DNA of 64,000 nt from Roseomonas sp. (GTDB lineage: Bacteria > Pseudomonadota > Alphaproteobacteria > Acetobacterales > Acetobacteraceae). The notes under the pieces were generated by a model. That model searched no databases, was not told where the DNA came from, and was given only the letters and a program-made list of their open reading frames with translations. Position numbers and translations under genes: made by a program. The stretch covers positions 496,001-560,000 of the forward strand of contig JAPSLO010000002.1 of assembly GCA_031180725.1 (NCBI GenBank), given 5' to 3'. Within the stretch, counting starts at the first letter, position 1; each line of letters opens with the position of its first letter. Below, one piece after another: positions 1 to 17,877 of this stretch.

Positions 1-2631
<2,631 letters not shown>

Positions 2632-2665
2632 TCAGGGCCGCGCGGAAAGCCTGCGAACCGCCGGA

Positions 2666-6862
<4,197 letters not shown>

Positions 6863-7089
6863 GCCTGTCCCGCTTCCCTCGTCCGCCGGCCTACCGGCCG
6901 ACGGCTGAAACCCGCTGCCGCCCCGCCCCGCGGCGCCCTCGCCGCGGCGCCCGGTTCGGCGCCCTCAAACGCGGGCGCGGGCGGGATTCCGGCTCGGAAT
7001 CCCGCCCGTCCCGTAGCAGTAGCCCGGCCCGCCGATGCGGGCCGACCGGCACGCCCGGTCCCAGGGAAGGGACCGGCCGCGCCGCGCGA

Positions 7090-7476
7090 TCAGTTGACCT
7101 CGACGGTGGCGCCGTTGTCTTCCAGCACCTTCTTGATCTTCGCGGCCTCGTCCTTGGAAACGCCTTCCTTCACGGTCTTGGGCGCGCCCTCGACCAGATC
7201 CTTGGCTTCCTTCAGGCCGAGACCCGTGATCGTCCGGATCTCCTTGATCACGTTGATCTTCTTGTCGCCGCCGGACTTCAGAATGACGGTGAATTCCGTC
7301 TTCTCCTCGGCGGCCGGGGCAGCGGCCGCGCCACCGCCAGCGGCCGGCGCCGCCGCCACCGCGACCGGCGCCGCAGCGGAAACGCCCCACTTCTCCTCGA
7401 GCATCTTCGAGAGCTCGGCAGCCTCCAGAACCGTCAGGCTGGAGAGCTCATCAACCAGCTTCGCAAGGTCGGCCAT
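7090..7476 (-). CDS. rplL: 50S ribosomal protein L7/L12
   Basis: 128 aa, acidic/alanine-rich hinge and conserved C-terminal domain ([40 protein letters not shown]). Confidence 0.98.
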   Translation of the reverse strand: MADLAKLVDELSSLTVLEAAELSKMLEEKWGVSAAAPVAVAAAPAAGGGAAAAPAAEEKTEFTVILKSGGDKKINVIKEIRTITGLGLKEAKDLVEGAPKTVKEGVSKDEAAKIKKVLEDNGATVEVN

Positions 7477-7574
7477 ATCCGTGTATCCTTTGATCTAATG
7501 GCTTGGCGTGTGGTTTGCAACCCTCGGGCACCCTGCCCGAGGCTGTAGGTGTTGGCTGTCCCGAAAGGCGACCA

Positions 7575-8102
7575 TCAGGCGGCCGCCTTCTCCTCGTCCT
7601 TCTTGGCATAGGCCGAGAACACCCGGGCGAGCTGGCTGCCAGGGGCCTGCAGCACGCCGGCGATCCGCGTCGCGGGCGTCTGGATAAGGCCGAGCAGCTG
7701 CGCGCGCAGCGTCTCCAGCGAGGGCAGCTCGGCCAGGGCCTTCACGCCATCGGCGTTCAGCGCCTGGGTCCCGAGCGCCCCTCCCAGGATCACGAACTTG
7801 TCGTTGGTCCTGGCGAACTCCACGGCCGTCTTCGCCACCGCCACGGGATCCGTCGACCACGCAATCGCGGTCGGACCCTTCAGCAGGGGCTGGATGGCCT
7901 GGAACTTGGTGCCATCGAGGGCGAGAGAGGCCAGCCGGTTCTTCGCCACCTTGTAGGTCGCACCGGCATCCCGCATGCGCCGCCGCAGGACCGTCGCATC
8001 CGCCACCGTCAGCCCCTTGTTCTGGCTGACGAGGACGAACGACGTATCCGCGAACACCGCCTGCAGCGCCTGCACGAAGGCGCGCTTTTCCGTACGGTCC
8101 AC
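7575..8102 (-). CDS. rplJ: 50S ribosomal protein L10
   Basis: 175 aa [57 protein letters not shown]; canonical position upstream of rplL. Confidence 0.97.
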   Translation of the reverse strand: MDRTEKRAFVQALQAVFADTSFVLVSQNKGLTVADATVLRRRMRDAGATYKVAKNRLASLALDGTKFQAIQPLLKGPTAIAWSTDPVAVAKTAVEFARTNDKFVILGGALGTQALNADGVKALAELPSLETLRAQLLGLIQTPATRIAGVLQAPGSQLARVFSAYAKKDEEKAAA

Positions 8103-8418
8103 GTCCCGTCTCCGAATTGAGCGAAGCCTTTTGGAAGGGCCCCACCCGGTTCATCCGCACCCCGGTCGCCCGGAGCACGGCACTCACCTGCAGGAAGGGA
8201 CCGACCAGCCAAGCCAGATCAAAGGGTTGGATAGACCCCTTGCCGGCCAGAACTCCTCGGCACCCCATCTATCCCCTGCGGGCTTTCGCCGCTTCAAGGC
8301 CGGCCGGCACCTCCGGAGAGGGCAGGACCGGACCACAGAGGGTCTCCGACAGGTCGGGCAGGGACCGAGGCCCCTACCCTGCCCGGCAGCCCACAAGGGG
8401 CTGCCGTATTCCACAAAA

Positions 8419-9120
8419 TCAGGCGCCCGCCGTCAGCGAGGCCAGATCCACCTTCACGCCCGGGCCCATGGAGGAGCTGAGCGACACCTTCTTCACATAG
8501 GTGCCCTTCGCCCCGCTCGGGCGGGCCTTCTGGATGGCATCGATGAAGGCGCGGGCGTTGGAGAGCAGCGCGTCCTCGCCGAAGCTGGCCTTGCCGATGC
8601 CGGCATGGATGATGCCGGCCTTCTCGGCGCGGAACTCCACCTGGCCCGCCTTGGCGGCCTGCACGGCGCCCTTCACATCCATCGTCACGGTGCCGAGCTT
8701 CGGGTTCGGCATCAGGCCGCGTGGGCCCAGCACCTTACCCAGGCGGCCGACCAGGGCCATCATGTCCGGCGTCGCGATGCAGCGCTCGAACTCGATCTTG
8801 CCTTCCTGCACCAGCGCGGCCAGGTCCTCGGCGCCCACCACATCGGCGCCAGCGGCCTTCGCCTCCTCGGCCTTGGCGCCGCGGGCGAAGACACCGACGC
8901 GCAGCGTCTTGCCGGTGCCGGCCGGCAGGCCGACCACGCCGCGGACCATCTGGTCGGCATGGCGCGGATCGATGCCCAGGTTCATCGCGATCTCGACGGT
9001 CTCGTCGAACTTCGCCTTGGCATTTGCCTTAACGAGCTTCACCGCCTCTTCAAGGGCGTAGGCCCGCTCGCGGTCGAAGGAGCCGTTCAGGGCGCGCAGA
9101 CGCTTGCCGATCTTCGCCAT
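8419..9120 (-). CDS. rplA: 50S ribosomal protein L1
   Basis: 233 aa with [39 protein letters not shown]1 family. Confidence 0.98.
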   Translation of the reverse strand: MAKIGKRLRALNGSFDRERAYALEEAVKLVKANAKAKFDETVEIAMNLGIDPRHADQMVRGVVGLPAGTGKTLRVGVFARGAKAEEAKAAGADVVGAEDLAALVQEGKIEFERCIATPDMMALVGRLGKVLGPRGLMPNPKLGTVTMDVKGAVQAAKAGQVEFRAEKAGIIHAGIGKASFGEDALLSNARAFIDAIQKARPSGAKGTYVKKVSLSSSMGPGVKVDLASLTAGA

Positions 9121-9124
9121 GACC

Positions 9125-9559
9125 TCAGCCCTCCACCACGGTCATGCCCATGGAACGGGCGGAGCCCGCGAGCATGCGCACCGCCGACTCGATGTCGGTG
9201 CAGTTCATGTCCTTCATCTTCACCTGGGCGATCTCACGCAGCTGCGTCTTGGTGACGCGGCCGACATTCGGGCCCTTGCCCGGCGTCTGGCTGCCCTTCT
9301 CGATCTTGGCGGCCTTCAGCAGGAAGTAGGTGTTGGGCGGGGTCTTGGTGATGAAGGAGAAGGTGCGGTCGGAATAGGCCGTGATGACGACAGGCGTGGG
9401 GGTGCCCGGCTCCATCTGCTGCGTCGCCGCGTTGAATTCCTTCACGAACTGCATGATGTTCAGGCCGCGCTGACCGAGCGCGGGCCCGACGGGCGGCGAG
9501 GGGTTCGCCTTGCCGGCCGGGATCTGCAGCTTGATGTAGCCGACGATCTTCTTTGCCAC
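9125..9559 (-). CDS. rplK: 50S ribosomal protein L11
   Basis: 144 aa [47 protein letters not shown]. Confidence 0.98.
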   Translation of the reverse strand: MAKKIVGYIKLQIPAGKANPSPPVGPALGQRGLNIMQFVKEFNAATQQMEPGTPTPVVITAYSDRTFSFITKTPPNTYFLLKAAKIEKGSQTPGKGPNVGRVTKTQLREIAQVKMKDMNCTDIESAVRMLAGSARSMGMTVVEG

Positions 9560-9965
9560 TTATCCAGTCCTCTGCTGCGCCCAGGCGGAAACACCTGCGA
9601 CGCGATCCGCACAGAGGCCCGCGGTCCTGGCGAGCGGCCCGGTCGCCCGGCCCGATCTCCCGCGTTCCCTGCAACGCCGCGCGGCCCGGGGAGCACCCCA
9701 GGCCGCGGCGGGGGGCGCATATAGCGATGCCGGGAGTGCTTGTCCAGCGGCCTGTCAGCCGCCGATTCGGGCCGCGGCCCGGCCGGCGCGCACGGCCGCC
9801 AGCTCCTGCTCGTGCGTCTCGTCCTGGCGGGCGGCGCGGGCATGGCATCCGGTGTCGTCGGCGGCGCAGCGTGGCCGGCGGCCTGCTCGGCACGGACGCC
9901 ATCACCTCCTGCTCCCGGCCATCGAAGAAGGCGTCACGCGCCGCGGCGTCGGCAAAGCTTGCCGG

Positions 9966-10310
9966 TCAGAGGGTGACGGTCACCTGCTCCGGGTAGCGGT
10001 AGAGGTCGCCGGAACTGGCGGCAGCGATGACGCCCATGAGCCCACCGGCGAGGGCGTAGGCCGCCATCGCCGCCATCCTCGCTGGCGGCGATGGCAGTGC
10101 GGCTCGGCAGGAAGCCCGGCGCCTGGCAGCTCACCCTGAGCGGGTCGCTGGATTTCGGGATCCGCAGAGTCGCCGGCGTGGCCGGAACCCGGCTCAGCAG
10201 CGCATCGCCGCGCCAGACCTCACAGGCGGCGCCAGCAGGCGTGCTCGAGAGCGTCAGCTCCTGCTGGAAGCCGCCGCCCTGCCCGAGTCTGACGACGGAG
10301 CGGTCGACAG
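9966..10310 (-). pseudogene. Frameshifted, 5'-truncated PEGA-like lipoprotein remnant
   Basis: One frame reads ELTLSSTPAGAACEVWRGDALLSRVPATPATLRIPKSSDPLRVSCQAPGFLPSRTAIAAS; a +1 shift near 10080-10090 continues as MAAMAAYALAGGLMGVIAAASSGDLYRYPEQVTVTL* (stop 9966). No start/signal peptide upstream; abuts the LysR stop at 10317. Confidence 0.55.
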
Positions 10311-10316
10311 CCCGAC

Positions 10317-11198
10317 CTAGACCACCTGAGCCATGGCCAGGATCCACGCCCGAAAGGCCTGCAGCACCGGGTCGCGTGCCCGGTCCGGGCGATAGACCAA
10401 GTACCAATCACGCTGCCAGGGCGCCGGCACCGTGAAGGGCGCCACCAGCCGGCCGGCCGCCACGTCGTCGTCGATATAGGGCCGGATGCCCATCGCGATC
10501 CCCATGCCGTCCACCGCCGCCTGCTGCGCCTGACCATAGAACTGGAAGACCGGGCCGGTGGCGCGCAGGCCGGGCAGGCCGGCGGCCTCGGCCCAGGCGG
10601 TCCAGTCCTCCGCCGCATGGGCGACGCGCAGCAGGGTCTCGGCTGCCAGATCCGCCGGGGCCCGCAGCCGGGCGGCGACAGCCGGGGCGCAGACCGGCAG
10701 CAGGTCCGCCTGCACCAGATGGTCCGCCAGGAAGCCTGGCCAGTCGCCGCCGCCCAGGCGGATGCCGCAATGCCAGTCCTCGGCATAGGGTACGGTGGAG
10801 CCGCCAGTGGCGATGCGCACCTCGATGTTCGGATGGTTTCGGGTGAAGGCGGCCAAGCGGGGGATCAGCCAGCGGATCGCGAAGGTCGGTCCGACTCCGA
10901 TGGTCAGGACCGGCCGCTCATGCCGCGCCACGACCTCGGCGGTCAGCCGGGCGAGAGAATCGAACAGCGGCGTCAGCCCCGCATGGAAGGCGGTGCCGGC
11001 GGCGGTCGGGGTCAGCCGGTTTGCATGGCGCTCGAACAAGGCGACGCCCAGCCTTTCCTCCAGCAGGCGAACCAGGCGGCTGACGGCGGCGGGCGAGACA
11101 TGCAGTTCCGCCGCCGCGGCCACGAAGGAGCCTGCACGCGCCGCGGCCTCGAAGGCACGGAGCCCGTTCAGCGGCGGCAGGCGGCGGGGTGCGACCAT
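10317..11198 (-). CDS. LysR family transcriptional regulator (GcvA-like)
   Basis: N-terminal RRLPPLNGLRAFEAAARAGSFVAAAAELHVSPAAVSRLVRLLEERLGVALFERHANRLTPTAAG, LysR HTH plus substrate-binding domain. Confidence 0.92.
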   Translation of the reverse strand: MVAPRRLPPLNGLRAFEAAARAGSFVAAAAELHVSPAAVSRLVRLLEERLGVALFERHANRLTPTAAGTAFHAGLTPLFDSLARLTAEVVARHERPVLTIGVGPTFAIRWLIPRLAAFTRNHPNIEVRIATGGSTVPYAEDWHCGIRLGGGDWPGFLADHLVQADLLPVCAPAVAARLRAPADLAAETLLRVAHAAEDWTAWAEAAGLPGLRATGPVFQFYGQAQQAAVDGMGIAMGIRPYIDDDVAAGRLVAPFTVPAPWQRDWYLVYRPDRARDPVLQAFRAWILAMAQVV

Positions 11199-11281
11199 CA
11201 GGAAAGCTGAGCCTCAGCCTCAGCAAACTCCGTTTGTCCCTGGGCTGCAACGGGCGCATGCAGGGGGCGGAGGCCACCGCC

Positions 11282-12031
11282 ATGTCACCCCTGATCCTCG
11301 CCGCCGTGCTGCTGACCATGGTGGGCACCTCGCTGCTCTCCGGCATCTTCGGCATGGCGGGCGGGCTTGTGCTGATCGGCGTGCTGCTGGTGCTGCTGCC
11401 GGTGGCCGATGCGATGGCGCTGCATGCGGTGACGCAGGTCGCCTCCAATGGCTGGCGGGCGGCGCTGTGGTGGCGGCACATCCTGCCGCGCCCGGTGCTG
11501 GCGCTCGCCACTGGCAACCTGCTGGCGCTGGGTGCCTGGTCGCTGGTACTGCTGGTGCCGGAGCAGGGCATCGCGCTGCTGATGTTGGGCCTTAGCCCCT
11601 TCAGCGTGAAACTGCTGCCGAAACGCCTGACGCCGAACCCGTTGCGGCCGTTGCACGGCGTCGCGGTGGGCGCCATCTGCATGACGCTGATGGTGATGAC
11701 AGGGGTCTCCGGCCCGCTGCTGGACCGCTTCTTCCTGGGCGGATCGCTGGACCGGCGGCAGATCATCGCCACCAAGGCGGCCTGCCAGACCTTCTGCCAC
11801 GCGCTGAAGCTGCTTTATTTCGGCGTGCTGGTCGCCGATGCCGGCCAGGTGGAACCCTGGGTGGGCGCGGCGGCCGTATTGGCTTCCATGCTGGGCACCA
11901 CGCTGGCGAAGCGGGTGCTGGAGGCGATGAGCGACGCGCAGTACCGCCGCTGGGCGGACCGTATCATCCTGGCGGTGGCAAGCTTCTATATTGGTCAGGG
12001 CGGCTGGCTGCTGCTGGCCGCAGCACGATGA
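11282..12031 (+). CDS. TSUP (TauE/SafE) family permease
   Basis: MSPLILAAVLLTMVGTSLLSGIFGMAGGLVLIGVLL...; hydrophobic multi-TM; divergent from LysR. Start could be further upstream (11189 or 11258). Confidence 0.82.
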   Translation: MSPLILAAVLLTMVGTSLLSGIFGMAGGLVLIGVLLVLLPVADAMALHAVTQVASNGWRAALWWRHILPRPVLALATGNLLALGAWSLVLLVPEQGIALLMLGLSPFSVKLLPKRLTPNPLRPLHGVAVGAICMTLMVMTGVSGPLLDRFFLGGSLDRRQIIATKAACQTFCHALKLLYFGVLVADAGQVEPWVGAAAVLASMLGTTLAKRVLEAMSDAQYRRWADRIILAVASFYIGQGGWLLLAAAR

Positions 12032-12249
12032 GGGCCGCCATGACGGAGGCACCACGCCCGCTGATCCTGGACCTGGTCGCCTTCGTGGCGGCCCGTCCCC
12101 GCCCCCATGCCGAGGTGCTGGAAGCCTGGCGCACCTCCTGTCCGCGGCTGACGGTGTGGGAGGACGCGTTGGAAGCCGGCTACGTCGCCTGCCGCGACGG
12201 GATGGTGGTGGCCACCGAAAAGGGCCGCGCCGCACTCCAGACACGCTGA
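12028..12249 (+). CDS. Small hypothetical protein
   Basis: 73 aa ORF overlapping the permease stop by 4 bp (ATGA), ends just before a hairpin. Confidence 0.6.
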   Translation: MRAAMTEAPRPLILDLVAFVAARPRPHAEVLEAWRTSCPRLTVWEDALEAGYVACRDGMVVATEKGRAALQTR

Positions 12250-12250
12250 A

Positions 12251-12266
12251 GGGGCCCGAAGGCCCC
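12251..12266 (+). terminator. Candidate (bidirectional) terminator hairpin
   Basis: GGGGCC CGAA GGCCCC followed by TCCCCTTAT; lies between convergent small ORF (+) and nusG (-). Confidence 0.45.
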
Positions 12267-12309
12267 TCCCCTTATCGTCACCCTTGCGGCCGACAGCCCG
12301 GCGGACGCG

Positions 12310-12846
12310 TCAGAGCTTCTCGACCTGGGCGTATTCCAGCTCCACCGGGGTGGAGCGACCGAAGATGGAGACGCTGACCTTCACGCGGCCGCGCTCCTCG
12401 TCCACTTCCTCCACCACGCCGTTGAAGCTGGTGAAGGGGCCATCGGCCACACGGACCTGCTCGCCCACTTCGAAGACGATGGCGGGACGCTTCGGCTTCT
12501 CGGCCTGGTCCGTCATCTGCTTCAGCATCCGCTGCGCCTCGGATTCGCGGATCGGCGTCGGGCGGTTCTTCTCGCCCAGGAAGCCGGTGACCTTCGGCGT
12601 GTTCTTGACCAGATGCCAGGCGTCGTCGGTCATCTCCATCTTCACCAGCACATAGCCGGGGAAGAACTTGCGCTCGGCATTGGTCTTCTGGCCGCGGCGG
12701 ACTTCCACCACCTCCTCGGCCGGCACCAGGATCTCCTCGAACTTGTCGGCCAGGCCCTTCTGGGCCGCCTGCTCGCGGATCTGCTGGGAAATCTTCTTCT
12801 CGAAGCCCGAATAGACGTGGACCACGTACCACTTCTTGTCGGCCAT
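12310..12846 (-). CDS. nusG: Transcription termination/antitermination protein NusG
   Basis: 178 aa [23 protein letters not shown]...[30 protein letters not shown]...[46 protein letters not shown]. Confidence 0.98.
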   Translation of the reverse strand: MADKKWYVVHVYSGFEKKISQQIREQAAQKGLADKFEEILVPAEEVVEVRRGQKTNAERKFFPGYVLVKMEMTDDAWHLVKNTPKVTGFLGEKNRPTPIRESEAQRMLKQMTDQAEKPKRPAIVFEVGEQVRVADGPFTSFNGVVEEVDEERGRVKVSVSIFGRSTPVELEYAQVEKL

Positions 12847-12866
12847 GACGCCTCAGCCCCTCCGAT

Positions 12867-13082
12867 TCACACGCCGACGCCGAAGAGCAGGCGCATCACC
12901 AGCGCGATCGCCCAGTCCGCCACCATGAAGAACAGCGCCGCCACGGCCGACAGCCCAAGGACAAGACCGGTGGTCACCAGCGTTTCCTTACGGCTGGGCC
13001 AGGTGACCCGGGCCACTTCCTGCCGCACTTCGCGGACGAACCCGGCGGGATCAAGCTTGGCCAAGACGGCCCCTTTCTCCAA
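12867..13082 (-). CDS. secE: Preprotein translocase subunit SecE
   Basis: 71 aa with FVREVRQEVARVTWPSRKETLVTT and C-terminal TM; upstream of nusG. Confidence 0.95.
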   Translation of the reverse strand: MEKGAVLAKLDPAGFVREVRQEVARVTWPSRKETLVTTGLVLGLSAVAALFFMVADWAIALVMRLLFGVGV

Positions 13083-13138
13083 ACGACGTCATGATGGGCG
13101 GAATGCCGGGCAACGGCCGCGACATTCGCGCGGCCGCA

Positions 13139-13215
13139 TGGCAGGGGCGGAGGGTCTCGAACCCCCAACCTCCGGTTTTGGAGACCGGCGCTCTAGCCAA
13201 TTGAGCTACGCCCCT
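13139..13215 (-). tRNA. tRNA-Trp (CCA anticodon)
   Basis: Reverse complement AGGGGCGTAGCTCAATTGGCTAGAGCGCCGGTCTCCAAAACCGGAGGTTGGGGGTTCGAGACCCTCCGCCCCTGCCA; cloverleaf with CTCCAAA anticodon loop and encoded CCA. Confidence 0.95.
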
Positions 13216-13579
13216 AGCGATGGTCCCGCTTCGACACGCGAAGCCGGGCCCGCCTGCATGGGCCGCGCGAGGTGCGGTGCATAGCGGAGCCACTGTCGGG
13301 TGACAAGCGCACGGTCGGGCGGCAGCACCTTCATCGGCCAGGAATTAGCCCGCAGGCCGGGACCGAAACGTACCGTATCCCATACCGACGGCCGGAGGGG
13401 GCGGCTGAACGGCTCTCGGGGTAATGATGCACGGCGCAGCCCAGAAAGGATGCCCAATAGGCACACAGATCCTAGAAGCCGAAAATGCATACGATGCTTG
13501 AAACCCAGGAGCCGACGAGACCCGTGCCGTCTCCGACCGCTCCGGTTCGCCTTCGGCCGTGAGCGGAGACCAGCGCGCA

Positions 13580-15427
13580 ATGCTGCGCAATGATACCGAA
13601 TCCTCCACCCAGGCCGCGCCGCTCCCGGCCGCGGCAGGCGAGGCATGCGGGGGGCTGATGGCGGCCCTGGGGGTGGCGGTCTACACGACAGACGCCGAGG
13701 GGCGTCTTACTGCCTACAACGAAGCTGCCGTTGACCTTTGGGGCTGGCGCCCGCCGCTGGGCGAGACGCGCTGGTGCGGCTCCTGGAAGCTTTACGAGCC
13801 GGACGGAACGCCCCTCGCCCACGCCGATTGCCCCATGGGAATCGCCATCCGCGAGGGAAGGGCCATCCGCGGTGTGGCAGCCATCGCCGAGCGGCCCGAT
13901 GGCACGCGCGTCCCCTTCATCCCCTATCCCACGCCGCTGCGCGACGCGGCCGGCAAGATCACCGGCGCGGTCAATGTGCTGGTGGACATCAGCGGCCTCA
14001 AAGCCACCGAGGCCGCGCTGGCCGCGGGCGAGGCCCAGCTGCGCGCGGTGGTCGAGACGACGCCCGAATGCATCAAGCTCGTCGCACCGGACGGCACGCT
14101 GCTGCAGATGAATGCAGCCGGGCTGCGGATGATCGAGGCAGGGACGGCGAAGGAGGCCGAAGGCGCCTGCATCTTCGATGTCATCGCACCGGAACACCGG
14201 GACGCCTGGCGCGCGAACCACGACAGGGTCTGCCGAGGAGAGGCGCTGCGCTGGGAGTTCGACATCATCGGCCTGCGTGGCACCCGGCGCAGCATGGAAA
14301 CCCACGCGACGCCGCTGCGCCTGCCGGACGGACGGTTCGCGCAACTGGCGATCACGCGCGATGTCACGGCGCGCAAGCGGGCCGAGGAACGGCAGATGCT
14401 GCTGACGCGGGAAGTGGACCACCGCGCCAGGAACGCGCTGGCAGTTGCGCTGTCGCTTGTCCGGCTGACCTCAGCCGAGGACCCGCACCGGTTCAAGGAG
14501 GATGTCGAGGGTCGCATCGCAGCCCTGGCGCGCGCCCATGGCCTGCTTGCGGAAGGCGGCTGGGAAGGGGCGGATCTGCGCGCCATCGCCGAAGCCGCTC
14601 TCTCGCCCTATCTGGCAGCGGGACATGTCGAACTTCGCGGACCGAAACTGGGGCTGGCCCCAGCCGCGGTACAGGCGATCTCCATAGTGCTGCACGAGTT
14701 GGCGACCAACGCGGCCAAATACGGCGCCCTCTCAGCGCCGGCGGGCCGGGTGGCGGTGAGCTGGGCCACCGATCCCGGCACGCGCCGCCTGGTGCTGCGC
14801 TGGGAGGAAAGCGGCGGGCCGGTGCCGAAGGTGCCGAGACGCCGCGGCTTCGGGTCCAGGCTCATCGAGGCGACGACACGCGGCCAGCTCGGCGGCGCCG
14901 TACGGCAGGAGTGGCGGCCCGACGGCCTGTACTGCGAGGTCACGGTGGCCGCAGACCGGCTGCAGCCGAACCGCCTTGCCGCCGCCGCCGAAGCCGCGGC
15001 GCCGGGCGGCGGCGCGGCCACACCGAACCGCCTGCGGGGTCGCCGCATCCTGCTGGTCGAGGACGAATCCCTGGTGGCGATGGAGATGGAGGAGTCACTC
15101 CGCCGCCTGGGATGCGAGGTGATCGGGCCGGCGGAAACCTTCGAGGAGGCGCAGCGCCTGGTCCTGGCCGAGATGGGGCGCATCGACGCGGCCGTGCTGG
15201 ACGTCAACCTGGCCGGCCGGCCGTCCTTTCCGCTGGCGGACCTGCTGACCGGGCGGGGCGTGCCGGTGGTCTTCGCGACCGGGTATGGCGACCTGCCGGA
15301 TGGCCGCGAGGCCGGTGGAGGGTGCCTGCTGCTCCGCAAGCCCCTCGCGCGCGGCGAGTTGGAGGCCGCGCTATCGCAGATGCTCATCCCCGAGGTGTCC
15401 GAGGATCCGGCGCGGCAGGCCGGCTGA
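13580..15427 (+). CDS. Hybrid HWE-family sensor histidine kinase (PAS domains, HWE kinase, C-terminal receiver)
   Basis: EVDHRARNALAVALSLVRLTSAED (HWE H-box), C-terminal RRILLVEDESLVAMEMEESLRRLGCEVIGPAETFEEA...AVLDVNLAG receiver; start may be GTG 13559. Confidence 0.85.
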   Translation: MLRNDTESSTQAAPLPAAAGEACGGLMAALGVAVYTTDAEGRLTAYNEAAVDLWGWRPPLGETRWCGSWKLYEPDGTPLAHADCPMGIAIREGRAIRGVAAIAERPDGTRVPFIPYPTPLRDAAGKITGAVNVLVDISGLKATEAALAAGEAQLRAVVETTPECIKLVAPDGTLLQMNAAGLRMIEAGTAKEAEGACIFDVIAPEHRDAWRANHDRVCRGEALRWEFDIIGLRGTRRSMETHATPLRLPDGRFAQLAITRDVTARKRAEERQMLLTREVDHRARNALAVALSLVRLTSAEDPHRFKEDVEGRIAALARAHGLLAEGGWEGADLRAIAEAALSPYLAAGHVELRGPKLGLAPAAVQAISIVLHELATNAAKYGALSAPAGRVAVSWATDPGTRRLVLRWEESGGPVPKVPRRRGFGSRLIEATTRGQLGGAVRQEWRPDGLYCEVTVAADRLQPNRLAAAAEAAAPGGGAATPNRLRGRRILLVEDESLVAMEMEESLRRLGCEVIGPAETFEEAQRLVLAEMGRIDAAVLDVNLAGRPSFPLADLLTGRGVPVVFATGYGDLPDGREAGGGCLLLRKPLARGELEAALSQMLIPEVSEDPARQAG

Positions 15428-15464
15428 GCCAAGCCCGGTGCAGGGTGTCAGGGGATGCCCGGCA

Positions 15465-15902
15465 TCACGGGGCCTCTCCCCTGGCGTTGGCATCCCGCAC
15501 CACCAGCGTGCCGGCCATCTTGTCGTGCCAGCCCTGCCTGCGCGGATCCCACAGCACCCAGATGTAGCCGAGGCCAAGCGGGATAGCCGAGACCAGGTAG
15601 CCGATGTAGCGCAGCACCAGCCGGTTCATCGGCGGCGGGCCGCCGGTCTCGGCATCCACGATCCGGTAGCCGAGCACCAGCTTTCCCGGCGTGCCGCCGC
15701 GTTCCACCCAGAACATCAGCACCAGCAGCGCGCCGATCAGGTTGGCCATCAGCTCCCCGCCCAGGGACAGCTCGCCACCATTCACCAGGCTTCCGACCGT
15801 GCCCAGGACGACGGAGAGGGGCAGCAACCAGAACAGGTCGAGCAGCTGGGCCAGCACCCGGCGCCAGAACCCCACCAGCTCCACCCGAGGGGCGTAGGAC
15901 AT
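15465..15902 (-). CDS. RDD family membrane protein
   Basis: 145 aa YAPRVELVGFWRRVLAQLLDLFWLLPLSVVLG...GGTPGKLVLGYRIVDAETG, RDD-domain pattern. Confidence 0.85.
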   Translation of the reverse strand: MSYAPRVELVGFWRRVLAQLLDLFWLLPLSVVLGTVGSLVNGGELSLGGELMANLIGALLVLMFWVERGGTPGKLVLGYRIVDAETGGPPPMNRLVLRYIGYLVSAIPLGLGYIWVLWDPRRQGWHDKMAGTLVVRDANARGEAP

Positions 15903-15922
15903 GGCATCCCCGCAAAGCAGAA

Positions 15923-15946
15923 GGGCGGACGCCGAAGCGCCCGCCC
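15923..15946 (-). terminator. Candidate terminator hairpin with UUCG tetraloop downstream of tuf
   Basis: Reverse strand GGGCGGGCGC-TTCG-GCGTCCGCCC then TTCTGC; weak U-tract. Confidence 0.4.
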
Positions 15947-16006
15947 ATCATATAGGCCATTGAATGCCGGGTGGCGGTAGCACCGCCCAGGCGTATTGGC
16001 TTCGCC

Positions 16007-17194
<1,188 letters not shown>

Positions 17195-17281
17195 GGTCCT
17201 GCTTCCCGACGCCTGATCCGAACCTCATGTGCCGCGCCAGCGGCCTGACTACCGGCCTGCGTCCCGCCTGCCCATGCAGGC

Positions 17282-17355
17282 TGGAGCGGGTGACGGGAAT
17301 CGAACCCGCACAACCAGCTTGGAAGGCTGGGGCTCTACCATTGAGCTACACCCGC
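17282..17355 (-). tRNA. tRNA-Gly (TCC anticodon)
   Basis: Reverse complement GCGGGTGTAGCTCAATGGTAGAGCCCCAGCCTTCCAAGCTGGTTGTGCGGGTTCGATTCCCGTCACCCGCTCCA. Confidence 0.95.
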
Positions 17356-17444
17356 GCCCTGCACGCGCTTACCAGTGACAAGGGGCGCGTCATCCTCGCC
17401 GGCCTGCAACGCAAGCACCCGCGGCTGCAGCGTCGCGGGCGGAA

Positions 17445-17526
17445 TGGAGGGGGTTGGATTCGAACCAACGTAGGCTGAGCCAACGGATTTACAGTCCGTC
17501 CCCTTTAGCCACTCGGGCACCCCTCC
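17445..17526 (-). tRNA. tRNA-Tyr (GTA anticodon)
   Basis: Reverse complement GGAGGGGTGCCCGAGTGGCTAAAGGGGACGGACTGTAAATCCGTTGGCTCAGCCTACGTTGGTTCGAATCCAACCCCCTCCA, class II tRNA with variable arm. Confidence 0.93.
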
Positions 17527-17877
17527 GTGCTCCGTCGCGACCCGACAGGTGCGGGCGCCGGGCACTAGCCCCTTGTGCGTGTCGCTGTCAACGGCAGGCC
17601 CGCGCTGGACAGCGCCGCGCCAAGGCGCATCCTGCGCGCCATGCGCCGTCCACCGCCCCGTCATCCCAATCCGCCCCAGGGTCCGCGAACCGGCCCCACC
17701 GGGTCCCGATCCCGCGGGCCGGCGCAGAAGCCGCCCCATGGCAGGCCCCATAAAGGCAGCGAAGGCCCCGCCCCCGCTGGCCGGCAGGACCGCCAGCGCG
17801 GGACCGAACCGGCGGAGGACACCGCCCCGCGCCGCGGCGAGGCCGGGCCGCAACCGCGCGGTCGTGATCGGCGCGGC

